A DNA stretch of 64,000 nucleotides from Anaerolineaceae bacterium (GTDB taxonomy: Bacteria > Chloroflexota > Anaerolineae > Anaerolineales > Anaerolineaceae). The notes below the pieces were generated by a model. It made no database searches. It was given only the letters and a program-made list of their open reading frames with translations, and had not been told where the DNA came from. The stretch's first letter is position 1. Every line of letters starts with the position of its first letter. The DNA is taken from positions 1 to 64,000 of the forward strand of contig JAFPZX010000021.1 in assembly GCA_017417055.1 (NCBI GenBank). The letters run 5' to 3'. Both the position numbers and the translations under genes were made by a program. Of the stretch, positions 16,406 through 23,311 are shown one piece after another.

Positions 16406-18610
16406 CTATCCCGGATTTCTCCGGTAAGCCTCTACGACGTTCGGAAGCGCTTCCAGTTTATTGAGCAGGCGGCTGAGCTGGGAAATATCCTGAACGTCGA
16501 CCACGATATCGGTATTGACATAGTTGTGCTGAGTCTTGACGTTGATGTTTTCCAGGTTGATGGACTCGCTGACCAGAAGATTGGTGATGTCATTGATAAG
16601 CCCCTGACGGTCATATGCCTTAATCGTGATCGGTACGGAATATACCTGCTTTGGTTCACCCCAGGAAACATTGATCAGGCGCTCAGTATTTCGGATCCGT
16701 TGAATGTTCGGACAGTTCGCTTTATGGATCGTGCAGCCGCGTCCCACTGTGATATAGCCGATAATGTCATCGCCCGGCGCCGGATTGCAGCATTTCCCAA
16801 AGGTTGTATATATATTCCCGACACCTAAAACCGTAATATCGGAGTCTGTATGCTGCGGACGAGGACGCGGTTCCAAAACAGGAGCCAGGTTCATCGCCTT
16901 GATTTCATCATTGATCTTGTTGACCACGCGGACCGGCGAAAGGTCTCCACAGCCAATGGCGACGTACATGTCATCTAAGGATTTGTAATCCAGTTTTTGA
17001 GCGATATCGTTGAGGTCTGCATCCATCAGTCCGAGCCGGATCAGCTCATGGCGCAGGATATCGCGGCCCTGGGCAAGGTTTTGTTCGCGGTCCTGCCATT
17101 TGAACCAGGCACGGATCTTGGAACGGGCACGCTGTGTGTGTACCAGTCCGGTGTTGGGGTTCAGCCAGTCTCGGCTGGGGCCGCCCTGCTTAGCGGTTGT
17201 GACGGAAACCTGATCGCCATCCTTCAAAATATAATTCAGCGGAACAATTTTACCGTTGACTTTTGCCCCGCGGCAGCGGTGACCAACTTCGGTGTGCACG
17301 GCATAGGCAAAATCAATTGGCGTGGAGCCGGCGGGAAGGTCGAGAACGTCGCGGTGGGGCGTGAAGACATACACCCGGTTTTCAAACACATCGGATTTCA
17401 TCCCGTCGATAAAGTCGTTCGCGTCGGAAACATCCTGCTGCCAGTCCATCGCTGTGCGCAGCCATTCGATTCGTTTATTGAACAGCGGGTCATTCACTGC
17501 ACCCTTGTAGCGCCAGTGAGCGGCAACACCGTATTCCGCATTCTGGTGCATTTCGAACGTGCGAATCTGGACTTCGAGCGGTTTGTTGTCATCATACATG
17601 ACCGCGGTATGGAGGGACTGATAAAAATTATCCTTCGGGTTGGCGATGTAGTCATCAAATTCGTTGGGAATCGGGCGCCAATGCGTATGGATCTGTCCAA
17701 GTGCAGCGTAACAGTCCGCGACGGTGTTCACGATCACGCGGACACCGCGCAGGTCGCGCAGCAGCTCGAAAGGTTTGTTCCGGTTCAGCATTTTTCCATA
17801 AATGGAATAAAGATGTTTGGGACGGCCGGTGATCTCGCAGTCGATATGAACACTTTCCATGATGTCCTTCAAGCGTTCGATGATCTCATTGATTTCCCGT
17901 TCGCGCAGCTGGTGGGTCGCGGCAAGATTTTCAGCGATTTGGGCGTATTCATTTGGATGAATATAGCGGAATGCCAGGTCTTCCAGTTCCCATTTGATGC
18001 GCCAGATACCAAGGACGTTGGCAATCGGCGCGTAGATGTCCAGCGTTTCCCTCGCGATACGCTCCTGTTTTTCCCGGGATGTGTAGCTGAGTGTGCGCAT
18101 GTTGTGCAGCCGGTCTGCCAGTTTGATGATCATCACACGGATGTCTTTGGTCATGGCGACCAGCGTTTTGCGCAGTGTGGCGTTTTTCAGCTCCTGTTTC
18201 TGCTGGGCTTTTTCTGCCGGATTCAATGGCTTGGGCGGTTGTTCCTCAGATGCTTCTTTGGACGTTACCGGCCCCCCGATGCGGTTGGTATTAGGGAGAT
18301 GCGTCAGTTTGGTAACACCATCGACCAGCGTCATAATCTCAGTACCAAATTCACGTTTGATATCGTCTGTGGTGACAGGAGTATCTTCAACGGTATCATG
18401 CAGCAGTGCGGCTGCAACGACCATGCTCTGAACTTTCATTTCGCATAGAATAAGCGCGACGGCGACGCAGTGCGTGAAATATGGTTCCCCGGAGGCTCTT
18501 TTTTGGCCTTCATGGGCTTTTTCCGCAAAGTAATATGCTTTTTCAATCAGGTCTTTGTCTGCCTGTGTGTAAGATTCCGGTATGTTTGCAAAAATGTCGT
18601 CTAAAAGCAT
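16406..18610 (-). CDS. rel: Bifunctional (p)ppGpp synthetase/hydrolase, RelA/SpoT family
   Basis: A 734-residue long RSH protein, the normal size. The order is complete: HD hydrolase domain with HDTVED at residues 71-76, synthetase domain with the HTAVMYD and EVQIRTFEMHQNAE segments near residue 350, TGS domain with VFTPHRDVLDLPAGSTPIDFAY, a Cys-containing middle region (FGKCCNPAPGDDI), and a C-terminal ACT domain. Both active sites look intact, so it should make and destroy the alarmone pppGpp/ppGpp for the stringent response. A strong ribosome site (GAGGTGAATT) sets the start. A hairpin-forming inverted repeat lies in its leader. It appears monocistronic. Confidence 0.95.
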   Translation of the reverse strand: MLLDDIFANIPESYTQADKDLIEKAYYFAEKAHEGQKRASGEPYFTHCVAVALILCEMKVQSMVVAAALLHDTVEDTPVTTDDIKREFGTEIMTLVDGVTKLTHLPNTNRIGGPVTSKEASEEQPPKPLNPAEKAQQKQELKNATLRKTLVAMTKDIRVMIIKLADRLHNMRTLSYTSREKQERIARETLDIYAPIANVLGIWRIKWELEDLAFRYIHPNEYAQIAENLAATHQLREREINEIIERLKDIMESVHIDCEITGRPKHLYSIYGKMLNRNKPFELLRDLRGVRVIVNTVADCYAALGQIHTHWRPIPNEFDDYIANPKDNFYQSLHTAVMYDDNKPLEVQIRTFEMHQNAEYGVAAHWRYKGAVNDPLFNKRIEWLRTAMDWQQDVSDANDFIDGMKSDVFENRVYVFTPHRDVLDLPAGSTPIDFAYAVHTEVGHRCRGAKVNGKIVPLNYILKDGDQVSVTTAKQGGPSRDWLNPNTGLVHTQRARSKIRAWFKWQDREQNLAQGRDILRHELIRLGLMDADLNDIAQKLDYKSLDDMYVAIGCGDLSPVRVVNKINDEIKAMNLAPVLEPRPRPQHTDSDITVLGVGNIYTTFGKCCNPAPGDDIIGYITVGRGCTIHKANCPNIQRIRNTERLINVSWGEPKQVYSVPITIKAYDRQGLINDITNLLVSESINLENINVKTQHNYVNTDIVVDVQDISQLSRLLNKLEALPNVVEAYRRNPG

Positions 18611-18625
18611 AATTCACCTCAATCG

Positions 18626-18653
18626 CGTAAGCAAGGGTCGTTATTTGCTTACG
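18626..18653 (-). promoter_or_regulatory. Inverted repeat in the rel leader
   Basis: CGTAAGCAA and TTGCTTACG form 9-bp perfect arms around 10 bases, 16 bases upstream of the rel start. It may be an operator or a 5' leader hairpin that affects translation. Confidence 0.4.
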
Positions 18654-18723
18654 ATTCGTTCTTTAACGATATCGTTTTTTCTGAAATTTTCTCCTGCAAT
18701 TTATGATACCGCGATTATAAATT

Positions 18724-18809
18724 TTCAGAACCGAGTCAAAGTGACCTGTTTTCGTTGACTCAGGCTTGAGTCAACAGAACAGGTTGCATTGCTCATTCCG
18801 AATCGTTAC
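18724..18809. repeat. MITE-like element with strong internal hairpin
   Basis: The core ACCTGTTTTCGTTGACTCA pairs with TGAGTCAACAGAACAGGT across a 4-base loop. Flanks TTCAGAACC and CATTCCGAATCGTTAC match the common ends of the family. The right end encodes the last five residues and stop of the HAD gene. A near-identical core is at 35.8 kb and a part at 44.6 kb. Confidence 0.75.
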
Positions 18810-19497
18810 CCGCAATGATTTTCAGTAATTCAGCCGGGTCACACAAATCCCGGAACAGAAAATCCGGAGCATATTCGGCAAGCTGCTCCATGGAAAACCT
18901 CCCCGTCGCGACGGCCAAAACAGCAGCTCCAACCGCGCGGGCACAGGCAATGTCGTTTGGTGTGTCGCCGATGATCAATGCACGGGAAGGCTCGACTTCA
19001 TGACCAAAGAAATCACTTGCTGAGGCGAGTGCCTTTTTTGCCGCATCGACTCGTTTCGGACAGTGGTCGCCAAAACCGCCATAGGGGAAGTCTTCCCTGC
19101 GGAATCCTGCCGCTTCCAGTTTGGGACCGACGATCATTTCCATGTTGCCGGTCAACAGTCCGGGCTGGACACCATGAGCTAAAAGTTCTTTGATCAATTC
19201 CCGTGTCCCGGGCAGAGCGTTCAGCCCCTGTTTTTTCACGTTTTCGATGACGATTTGCCTGACGTCAGCTGCTATTTTTTCCTTCAGCGGTTCTTTTTCC
19301 GCATCAGAAATTTCGGGAAACTCCTTGAGATAGCGGTCCATAACTTCCCAGTCTGTGCAGCCGCTGGCTTTCCATGGTTCCGTTTCTATATGCAGTCCGT
19401 GCCTGGCAAAGCCCTGCTGAAATCCACCGGGCATCAAAACGCCGTTTTCCACCAAAGTTCCGTCCATATCAAAAAATAACGCGTCAAATCGTGCCAT
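18793..19497 (-). CDS. HAD-superfamily phosphatase
   Basis: A 234-residue haloacid-dehalogenase-type hydrolase starting MARFDALFFDMDGTLVENG after a GGGAG ribosome site; a longer frame adds 10 poor residues. The nucleophile motif I is DMDGT (Asp11), motif II is LLTGN near residue 118, and motif IV is ALIIGDTPNDIACARA near residue 180. A helical cap follows motif I, as in phosphoglycolate-phosphatase-like members. The substrate is unknown. The last residues GNDSE and the stop are encoded by the end of a repeat element, so the natural C-terminus has been replaced or trimmed. An intrinsic terminator sits just upstream on the same strand. Confidence 0.85.
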   Translation of the reverse strand: MARFDALFFDMDGTLVENGVLMPGGFQQGFARHGLHIETEPWKASGCTDWEVMDRYLKEFPEISDAEKEPLKEKIAADVRQIVIENVKKQGLNALPGTRELIKELLAHGVQPGLLTGNMEMIVGPKLEAAGFRREDFPYGGFGDHCPKRVDAAKKALASASDFFGHEVEPSRALIIGDTPNDIACARAVGAAVLAVATGRFSMEQLAEYAPDFLFRDLCDPAELLKIIAGNDSE

Positions 19498-19525
19498 CTG
19501 TGCTCCCTTTTTGTAAAAAATGTGC

Positions 19526-19555
19526 AAAAAGACCGGGATTGCCTTTCCCGGTCTT
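19526..19555 (-). terminator. Intrinsic terminator upstream of the HAD gene
   Basis: On the minus strand AAGACCGGGA pairs with TCCCGGTCTT around six bases and is followed by TTTTT. It must end a transcript that begins upstream on the minus strand, or act as an attenuator for the HAD gene 29 bases further on. Confidence 0.75.
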
Positions 19556-19573
19556 CATTTCCACTTTATTCTT

Positions 19574-19702
19574 TCACTTCAGTCCATCATTCTGCATTCG
19601 GACAGCATTCCATGCGGCAGCCTTATGCATCCGTTCAACAAACAGACAGCAGATATGAATCATTTTGTCGTAGTGCTGAATGTTGTTTTTCAAAAAAATC
19701 AT
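19574..19702 (-). CDS. Possible 42-residue peptide gene ahead of the terminator
   Basis: An ATG at 19702 opens 42 codons on the minus strand that end 19 bases before the intrinsic terminator. The product has a mixed composition (MIFLKNNIQHYDKMIHICCL at the start, then VERMHKAAAWNAV) and matches nothing I know. A purine stretch GGAAAGATAA lies a little too far upstream to be a good ribosome site. The main support is the terminator, which shows that some transcript is made here; a small RNA is an equal alternative. Confidence 0.35.
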   Translation of the reverse strand: MIFLKNNIQHYDKMIHICCLFVERMHKAAAWNAVRMQNDGLK

Positions 19703-19914
19703 GCCGCTTATCTTTCCGTACCCGGCGGTCTATCTGAAAAGATGGAAATCTGCCGCTGTCATTCCTGTTTTTTATAAGTATATAAAATACTACCACAAAT
19801 TTGCGATAAACAGATAAAAAATGATTTTTGTCAGCGATTCAGGTTGCTTTGACTCGGTATTGAACAGTTACGATTTTTGAGATTTACAACAGAACGGGTT
19901 ATAATTAGAAGACT
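19703..19914. other. Divergent upstream region with a strong plus-strand promoter
   Basis: No gene seen. TTGAGA (19877-19882) and TATAAT (19900-19905) are separated by exactly 17 bases and read toward the SH3-like gene. On the minus strand, A/T-rich DNA with TATACTTATAAA could start the short transcript that ends at the terminator. The piece AGGTTGCTTTGACTCGG and TGAACAGTTAC is a decayed end of the MITE-like family. Confidence 0.6.
19877..19905 (+). promoter_or_regulatory. Sigma-70-like promoter (TTGAGA-17-TATAAT)
   Basis: A consensus -10 and a five-of-six type -35 with ideal spacing. Transcription would start near 19912, only about three bases before the ATG of the next gene, so that message may be leaderless. 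Confidence 0.6.
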
Positions 19915-20397
19915 ATGGATCAATATGACCAGCCGCGTGTATTCAGTCTTACTTCCTGCCTGACGATTATTGTATTTGGAATGATGATTTTTGTCGGGTT
20001 GTTTTTCTATTTCGCAGTTCGTCCCACAAAGAGTCCGGTACCGGTGTATGACGAAAAGGCGCGTGCGCTGATGACAGTTATTCCGGCTCCCACATTAACG
20101 CCTACCGTTTATGCGACCCGGGTGCCGCAGACCCTGGAGATCCATTATGTTTCGGAAGACGGGCTCTCTGTCGGAACAGTTGTACAGGTTTATGATACCG
20201 GCAGCACGGGGCTGAGTGTACGTCCGCAGCCGGGTACCGGTGGATATTTGAATTTTGTCGCAAGCGAAGGGGAACGGTTTAAAATCATTGACGGCCCTGA
20301 TTCACGGAATAACTACATCTGGTGGAAAATCGAATCTGTAAATAATCCGGATCGTAACGGCTGGGCAGCATCTGATTTTCTGCGGGCTGTTCAGTAA
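19915..20397 (+). CDS. Single-pass membrane protein with SH3-like extracellular domain
   Basis: A 160-residue protein with a short N-terminal tail, one membrane segment at about residues 17-37, a Pro/Thr-rich linker (PAPTLTPTVYATRVP) and a C-terminal domain of about 75 residues with the bacterial SH3 pattern TGLSVRPQPGTGGYL ... WWKIES ... NGWAASDFL. Such domains often bind cell-wall peptides. There is no ribosome site before the ATG, consistent with the promoter placed almost at the start codon. It is followed 105 bp later by an orphan response regulator, on the same strand. Function beyond surface binding is unknown. Confidence 0.75.
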   Translation: MDQYDQPRVFSLTSCLTIIVFGMMIFVGLFFYFAVRPTKSPVPVYDEKARALMTVIPAPTLTPTVYATRVPQTLEIHYVSEDGLSVGTVVQVYDTGSTGLSVRPQPGTGGYLNFVASEGERFKIIDGPDSRNNYIWWKIESVNNPDRNGWAASDFLRAVQ

Positions 20398-20502
20398 TAT
20401 TACAGTTGGCTTTCTGCCGGACGGTTTATAAGTAATAGTGATGTTTTCGTTTTCTGAAAAATTACGAGAGAAAATCGATTAGCGATAAGCAGGAAATAAA
20501 AA

Positions 20503-21246
20503 ATGGATGAGTTAAATTCGCATAAAAGGTATTTGATTTTGGTGGTCGATGATGAGACCCGTATTGCCCGTATGATCCGCATGAACCTGGAACATGATGG
20601 ATACGAAGTCATTGAAGCTTATTCCGGTCAGCAGGCTTTGGATATGGTTCGTTCCCGTATGCCGAACCTGGTGATCATGGATGTGATGATGCCGGGGTTG
20701 GACGGCTTTGAGACCCTGCAGATCCTGCGGGAAATCAGCCAGGTGCCGGTGATCATGCTGACTGCGAAGGGCGAGGAAGAAGACCGTATTCATGGGCTGG
20801 AGCTGGGTGCGGATGATTATGTCACCAAACCTTTTAGTCCGCGGGAACTGATGAGCCGCGTGAAAGCTGTGCTGCGACGGACGGAAGGCACCGGTGCCGG
20901 CGGAAACGGCGGGGATGACATCATTCAGGTGGACGAACGGCTGAAACTCGATTTCGGAAAACGCGAAGTCTGGGTGGATGGTGAACTGGTCAAGCTGCGC
21001 CCGACGGAATACCGGCTGCTGTATCACCTGGTTCAGAATGCCGGTTGGGTGATGACCTATGACCAGCTGCTGACAAAGGTCTGGGGATATGAGTACCGCG
21101 ATGAGACCCATTATGTCCGGCTGTACATCAATTATCTGCGTCAGAAAATAGAAAAAGACCCATCCAATCCGGAATACATCCTGACGGAACGCGGCGTCGG
21201 TTACCGCTTTGTGGACTATAAACGGAAAAATGCCCCGCAGGGATAA
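20503..21246 (+). CDS. OmpR/PhoB-family response regulator
   Basis: A 247-residue transcription factor. The receiver domain (residues about 8-125) has the acidic pair VVDDE, the phospho-acceptor Asp in [13 protein letters not shown] near residue 60, the Thr in MLTAKGEE and the Lys in [11 protein letters not shown]. The C-terminal winged helix has [11 protein letters not shown] and [17 protein letters not shown], typical of PhoB-type DNA binding. No histidine kinase is next to it, so its partner is encoded elsewhere. A 30-base leader with AGCAGGAAAT as ribosome site precedes it and an intrinsic terminator follows. Target genes cannot be inferred. Confidence 0.92.
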   Translation: MDELNSHKRYLILVVDDETRIARMIRMNLEHDGYEVIEAYSGQQALDMVRSRMPNLVIMDVMMPGLDGFETLQILREISQVPVIMLTAKGEEEDRIHGLELGADDYVTKPFSPRELMSRVKAVLRRTEGTGAGGNGGDDIIQVDERLKLDFGKREVWVDGELVKLRPTEYRLLYHLVQNAGWVMTYDQLLTKVWGYEYRDETHYVRLYINYLRQKIEKDPSNPEYILTERGVGYRFVDYKRKNAPQG

Positions 21247-21266
21247 TTGAAATGTGTCGAAATAAG

Positions 21267-21315
21267 GAACGCACAGTTTTTGCAGATGAAATGTAAATCT
21301 GTGCGTTCTTTATTT
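21267..21315 (+). terminator. Intrinsic terminator of the response regulator gene
   Basis: GAACGCACAG pairs with CTGTGCGTTC around a 22-base A/T-rich loop and is followed by TTTATTTATT. Confidence 0.7.
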
Positions 21316-21612
21316 ATTATTTTCCGAAAAGAGTTTGTCCGTTTCTTCTTCAGAAATCCAACTGCGCGTTCTTCAACTCTGTGTAGGTCTGACATGAGTT
21401 TTGAAAAGGCTATGTCAGCTGGTCACTGAACACATACCACTGACCGCTGATATTTTGTTAATTTATTACAGATTTCTTTCTGATATTCTGCCTTCAGAAT
21501 TCTTATATTTTCCATTTATTATAATAAACGTAAGCCGATGAGAGAGAATCTCACGGAGAAAAAATAAAAAATAAACGAAGCCGGAAGGCTCACGAGAATT
21601 TTGGAGGAAATT
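21316..21612. other. Upstream region of the Hsp20 gene
   Basis: No gene seen. A perfect TATAAT is at 21520-21525 without a good -35 at standard spacing. A short hairpin TGAGAGAGAATCTCA lies at about 21539-21553 in the presumed leader. No CIRCE element is present. The ribosome site TTGGAGGAAATT ends the interval. Confidence 0.55.
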
Positions 21613-22062
21613 ATGACACTTGTACGTTACAACCCGAACAGAAGTTATCTGAGCATGCAGGACACCATGAACAGCCTGGTCAATGCACTTTTCAACAGTG
21701 AATTATCTGATACAGCAGCCGATAACGGAGAATACGCTCCGCGGATGGACATGAAAGAAACTGAAGATGCCTTCTGCGTAAAACTTACGATGCCCGGCAT
21801 CGACAAAGATAACATTGACATTTCACTTACCGATGGTGTTCTGACCGTAAAGGGCGAGACCAAAGAAGATGATGAAAATGAAGGCGGAAAATGGCTCGTC
21901 CGGGAACACAAACACTTCACTTATTACCGCTCTGTGCGGCTTCCTTCCGAAGTCCAGGCTGACAAGGCCGAAGCGGAATATAAGAATGGCGTTCTTCTTC
22001 TGACACTGCCGAAGGCGGAAGAAGTAAAGCCGAAGTCGATCCCTGTGAAAATCAGCGACTGA
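21613..22062 (+). CDS. Small heat-shock protein, Hsp20/alpha-crystallin family
   Basis: A 149-residue ATP-independent chaperone that holds unfolding proteins. The alpha-crystallin domain runs from about residue 40 (YAPRMDMKETEDAFCVKLTM) to residue 145, with the GVLTVKGE strand and the conserved C-terminal part YKNGVLLLTLPK. A C-terminal IPVKI motif gives the I-x-I-type tail used in oligomer assembly. The ATG at 21613 follows a GGAGG ribosome site; a TTG four codons upstream is inside that site and is rejected. It is monocistronic and ends in a long hairpin. Confidence 0.93.
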   Translation: MTLVRYNPNRSYLSMQDTMNSLVNALFNSELSDTAADNGEYAPRMDMKETEDAFCVKLTMPGIDKDNIDISLTDGVLTVKGETKEDDENEGGKWLVREHKHFTYYRSVRLPSEVQADKAEAEYKNGVLLLTLPKAEEVKPKSIPVKISD

Positions 22063-22095
22063 CATTACACACCTCCTAACCATTGTTATTAAACT

Positions 22096-22125
22096 CATAG
22101 AGCAGCGCGGACGCGCTGCTCTATG
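22096..22125. terminator. GC-rich hairpin after the Hsp20 gene
   Basis: CATAGAGCAGCGCG faces CGCGCTGCTCTATG with only two bases between, 34 bases after the stop. There is no T run on the plus strand beyond AATTT, so it may stabilise the 3' end rather than terminate alone. Confidence 0.55.
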
Positions 22126-22130
22126 AATTT

Positions 22131-22264
22131 AAATAGTGAGAAGTAAGAAGTGGGTAAGTTTCAAGGTTATTTTGTGTCTATTTTGGGTATCTGTTAGTTG
22201 GTAGATGGTATCCGATGACCGCTCAATTCATACTTCTTATTCCTTACTACTTACTTCTTACTCC
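22131..22264. repeat. Degenerate 7-bp repeats in opposed orientation
   Basis: GTGAGAAGTAAGAAGTGGG at the left and TTACTACTTACTTCTTACTC at the right are inverted versions of the same 7-base unit around a less regular centre. Confidence 0.7.
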
Positions 22265-22331
22265 TAACAACAGACATCAAAAAAAGCCCCCAAAAATCAT
22301 TTTTGGGGGCTTTTTTTGATGTCTGTTGTTA
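22265..22331. terminator. Perfect 67-bp palindrome acting as a bidirectional terminator
   Basis: Two perfect 32-bp arms surround a TCA loop. The inner stem GCCCCC-AAAAA with T7 tracts on both sides is a textbook intrinsic terminator in both directions. The outer 14 bp, TAACAACAGACATC and its mirror, include the tpiA stop codon on the right side. It separates hsp20 and tpiA. Confidence 0.9.
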
Positions 22332-23087
22332 GGCCGCAGCGGCTTTGACGATTTCGGTGAAATCCGGAGCCTTGAGGCTGGCGCCGCCGACGAGAGCACC
22401 GTCGATATCGGGCTGGCCGAAGAATTCAGCAGCATTGGAACCCTTCACGGAACCGCCGTAGAGAACACGGATCGCCTGGGCAGCTTCTTCACCATACATG
22501 GAAGCGTACGGTTTGCGGATGTAGTCAGCGATGACTTTGTTTGCATCCGGGCCGGTGGCAGCAAGGCCGGTGCCGATTGCCCAAACAGGTTCATAAGCGA
22601 CGATGATCTTTGCGGCTTCTTCAGCGCTCAGACCTTTGAGACCTTCAAGAATCTGACCGGAGACAACTGCTTCTGTCTTTCCACCCTGGTTTTCTTCGAG
22701 GGTTTCACCGACGCAGACGATCGGGGTCAAACCGTGCTTGAGTGCGGCAAGTGTCTTTTTGTTTACGGTTTCATTGGTTTCACCAAAGTAGGTGCGGCGT
22801 TCGCTGTGTCCGATGATGACATACTGACCGAGTTCTGCAACCATGTTCGGAGCTACTTCACCGGTGTAAGCACCTTTTTCTTCCCAGAAAAGATCCTGGG
22901 CACCGCAGCCAATTTCAGAACCCTTGAGGGTTTCGGAAACACAATAAAGGGCGGTGAAAGGCGGGCAGACCACACGGTCAACACTGCTGATTCCATTGAT
23001 CATCGGGATCAGTTCTTCCATTAATTTAACACCTTCAGCAACGGTCTTGTTCATCTTCCAGTTGCCGGCGACCATCGGTTTACGCAT
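22329..23087 (-). CDS. tpiA: Triosephosphate isomerase
   Basis: A 252-residue cytoplasmic TIM-barrel enzyme that interconverts dihydroxyacetone phosphate and glyceraldehyde 3-phosphate in glycolysis. The start MRKPMVAGNWKMNKT contains the substrate Lys in NWKMN; the catalytic His is in IGHSERRTYFGE near residue 96 and the catalytic Glu in VAYEPVWAIGTG near residue 168. The phosphate loop GGSVKGSNAAEF is present. The length is standard. The AGGAG ribosome site is about 13 bases from the ATG, slightly far. It is monocistronic and its stop codon forms part of a long perfect palindrome. Confidence 0.97.
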   Translation of the reverse strand: MRKPMVAGNWKMNKTVAEGVKLMEELIPMINGISSVDRVVCPPFTALYCVSETLKGSEIGCGAQDLFWEEKGAYTGEVAPNMVAELGQYVIIGHSERRTYFGETNETVNKKTLAALKHGLTPIVCVGETLEENQGGKTEAVVSGQILEGLKGLSAEEAAKIIVAYEPVWAIGTGLAATGPDANKVIADYIRKPYASMYGEEAAQAIRVLYGGSVKGSNAAEFFGQPDIDGALVGGASLKAPDFTEIVKAAAA

Positions 23088-23159
23088 AGTTTATATTTCT
23101 CCTTATTTACAAAAAGGGATAAAATCCCTTGATTTCACTATTACCATTATATATCAATT

Positions 23160-23305
23160 TTATTAGTTAGCAGTTATTAGTTAGCAGTTAGTGGTTAGTG
23201 GTCAGTGGCCAGTTATTAGTTATCAGTGGCCTCTGATTAGAGATAAATTCCTGATACCCTAACCTAATTAACTTCACTCTGCACACTTCACACTTCTTAC
23301 TTCCT
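23160..23305. repeat. Degenerate 7-bp repeats upstream of tpiA
   Basis: TTAGTTAGCAGTTATTAG and GTTAGTGGTCAGTGGCC units run across most of the gap between the LPXTG gene and tpiA; the right part has ACTTCACACTTCTTACTTCC in the opposite sense. No coding frame is credible here. Confidence 0.7.
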
Positions 23306-23311
23306 ATTTCT

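Noticed and set aside
16997-18448. A 483-codon open frame antisense to rel
   Set aside because: It mirrors the codon pattern of rel exactly opposite it, has no family motif, and rel is complete and intact. It is an overlap artefact.
19498-19780. Overlapping plus-strand frames in the 19.5-19.8 kb gap
   Set aside because: They have Phe/Ser/His-rich composition and no ribosome sites, and they conflict with the minus-strand terminator.
21316-21612. CIRCE or other heat-shock operator before hsp20
   Set aside because: The TTAGCACTC/GAGTGCTAA pair is absent; only a short TGAGA/TCTCA hairpin is seen.
22326-23024. A 232-codon frame antisense to tpiA
   Set aside because: Entirely within tpiA on the other strand, Phe/Asp-rich composition without motifs; tpiA is certain.
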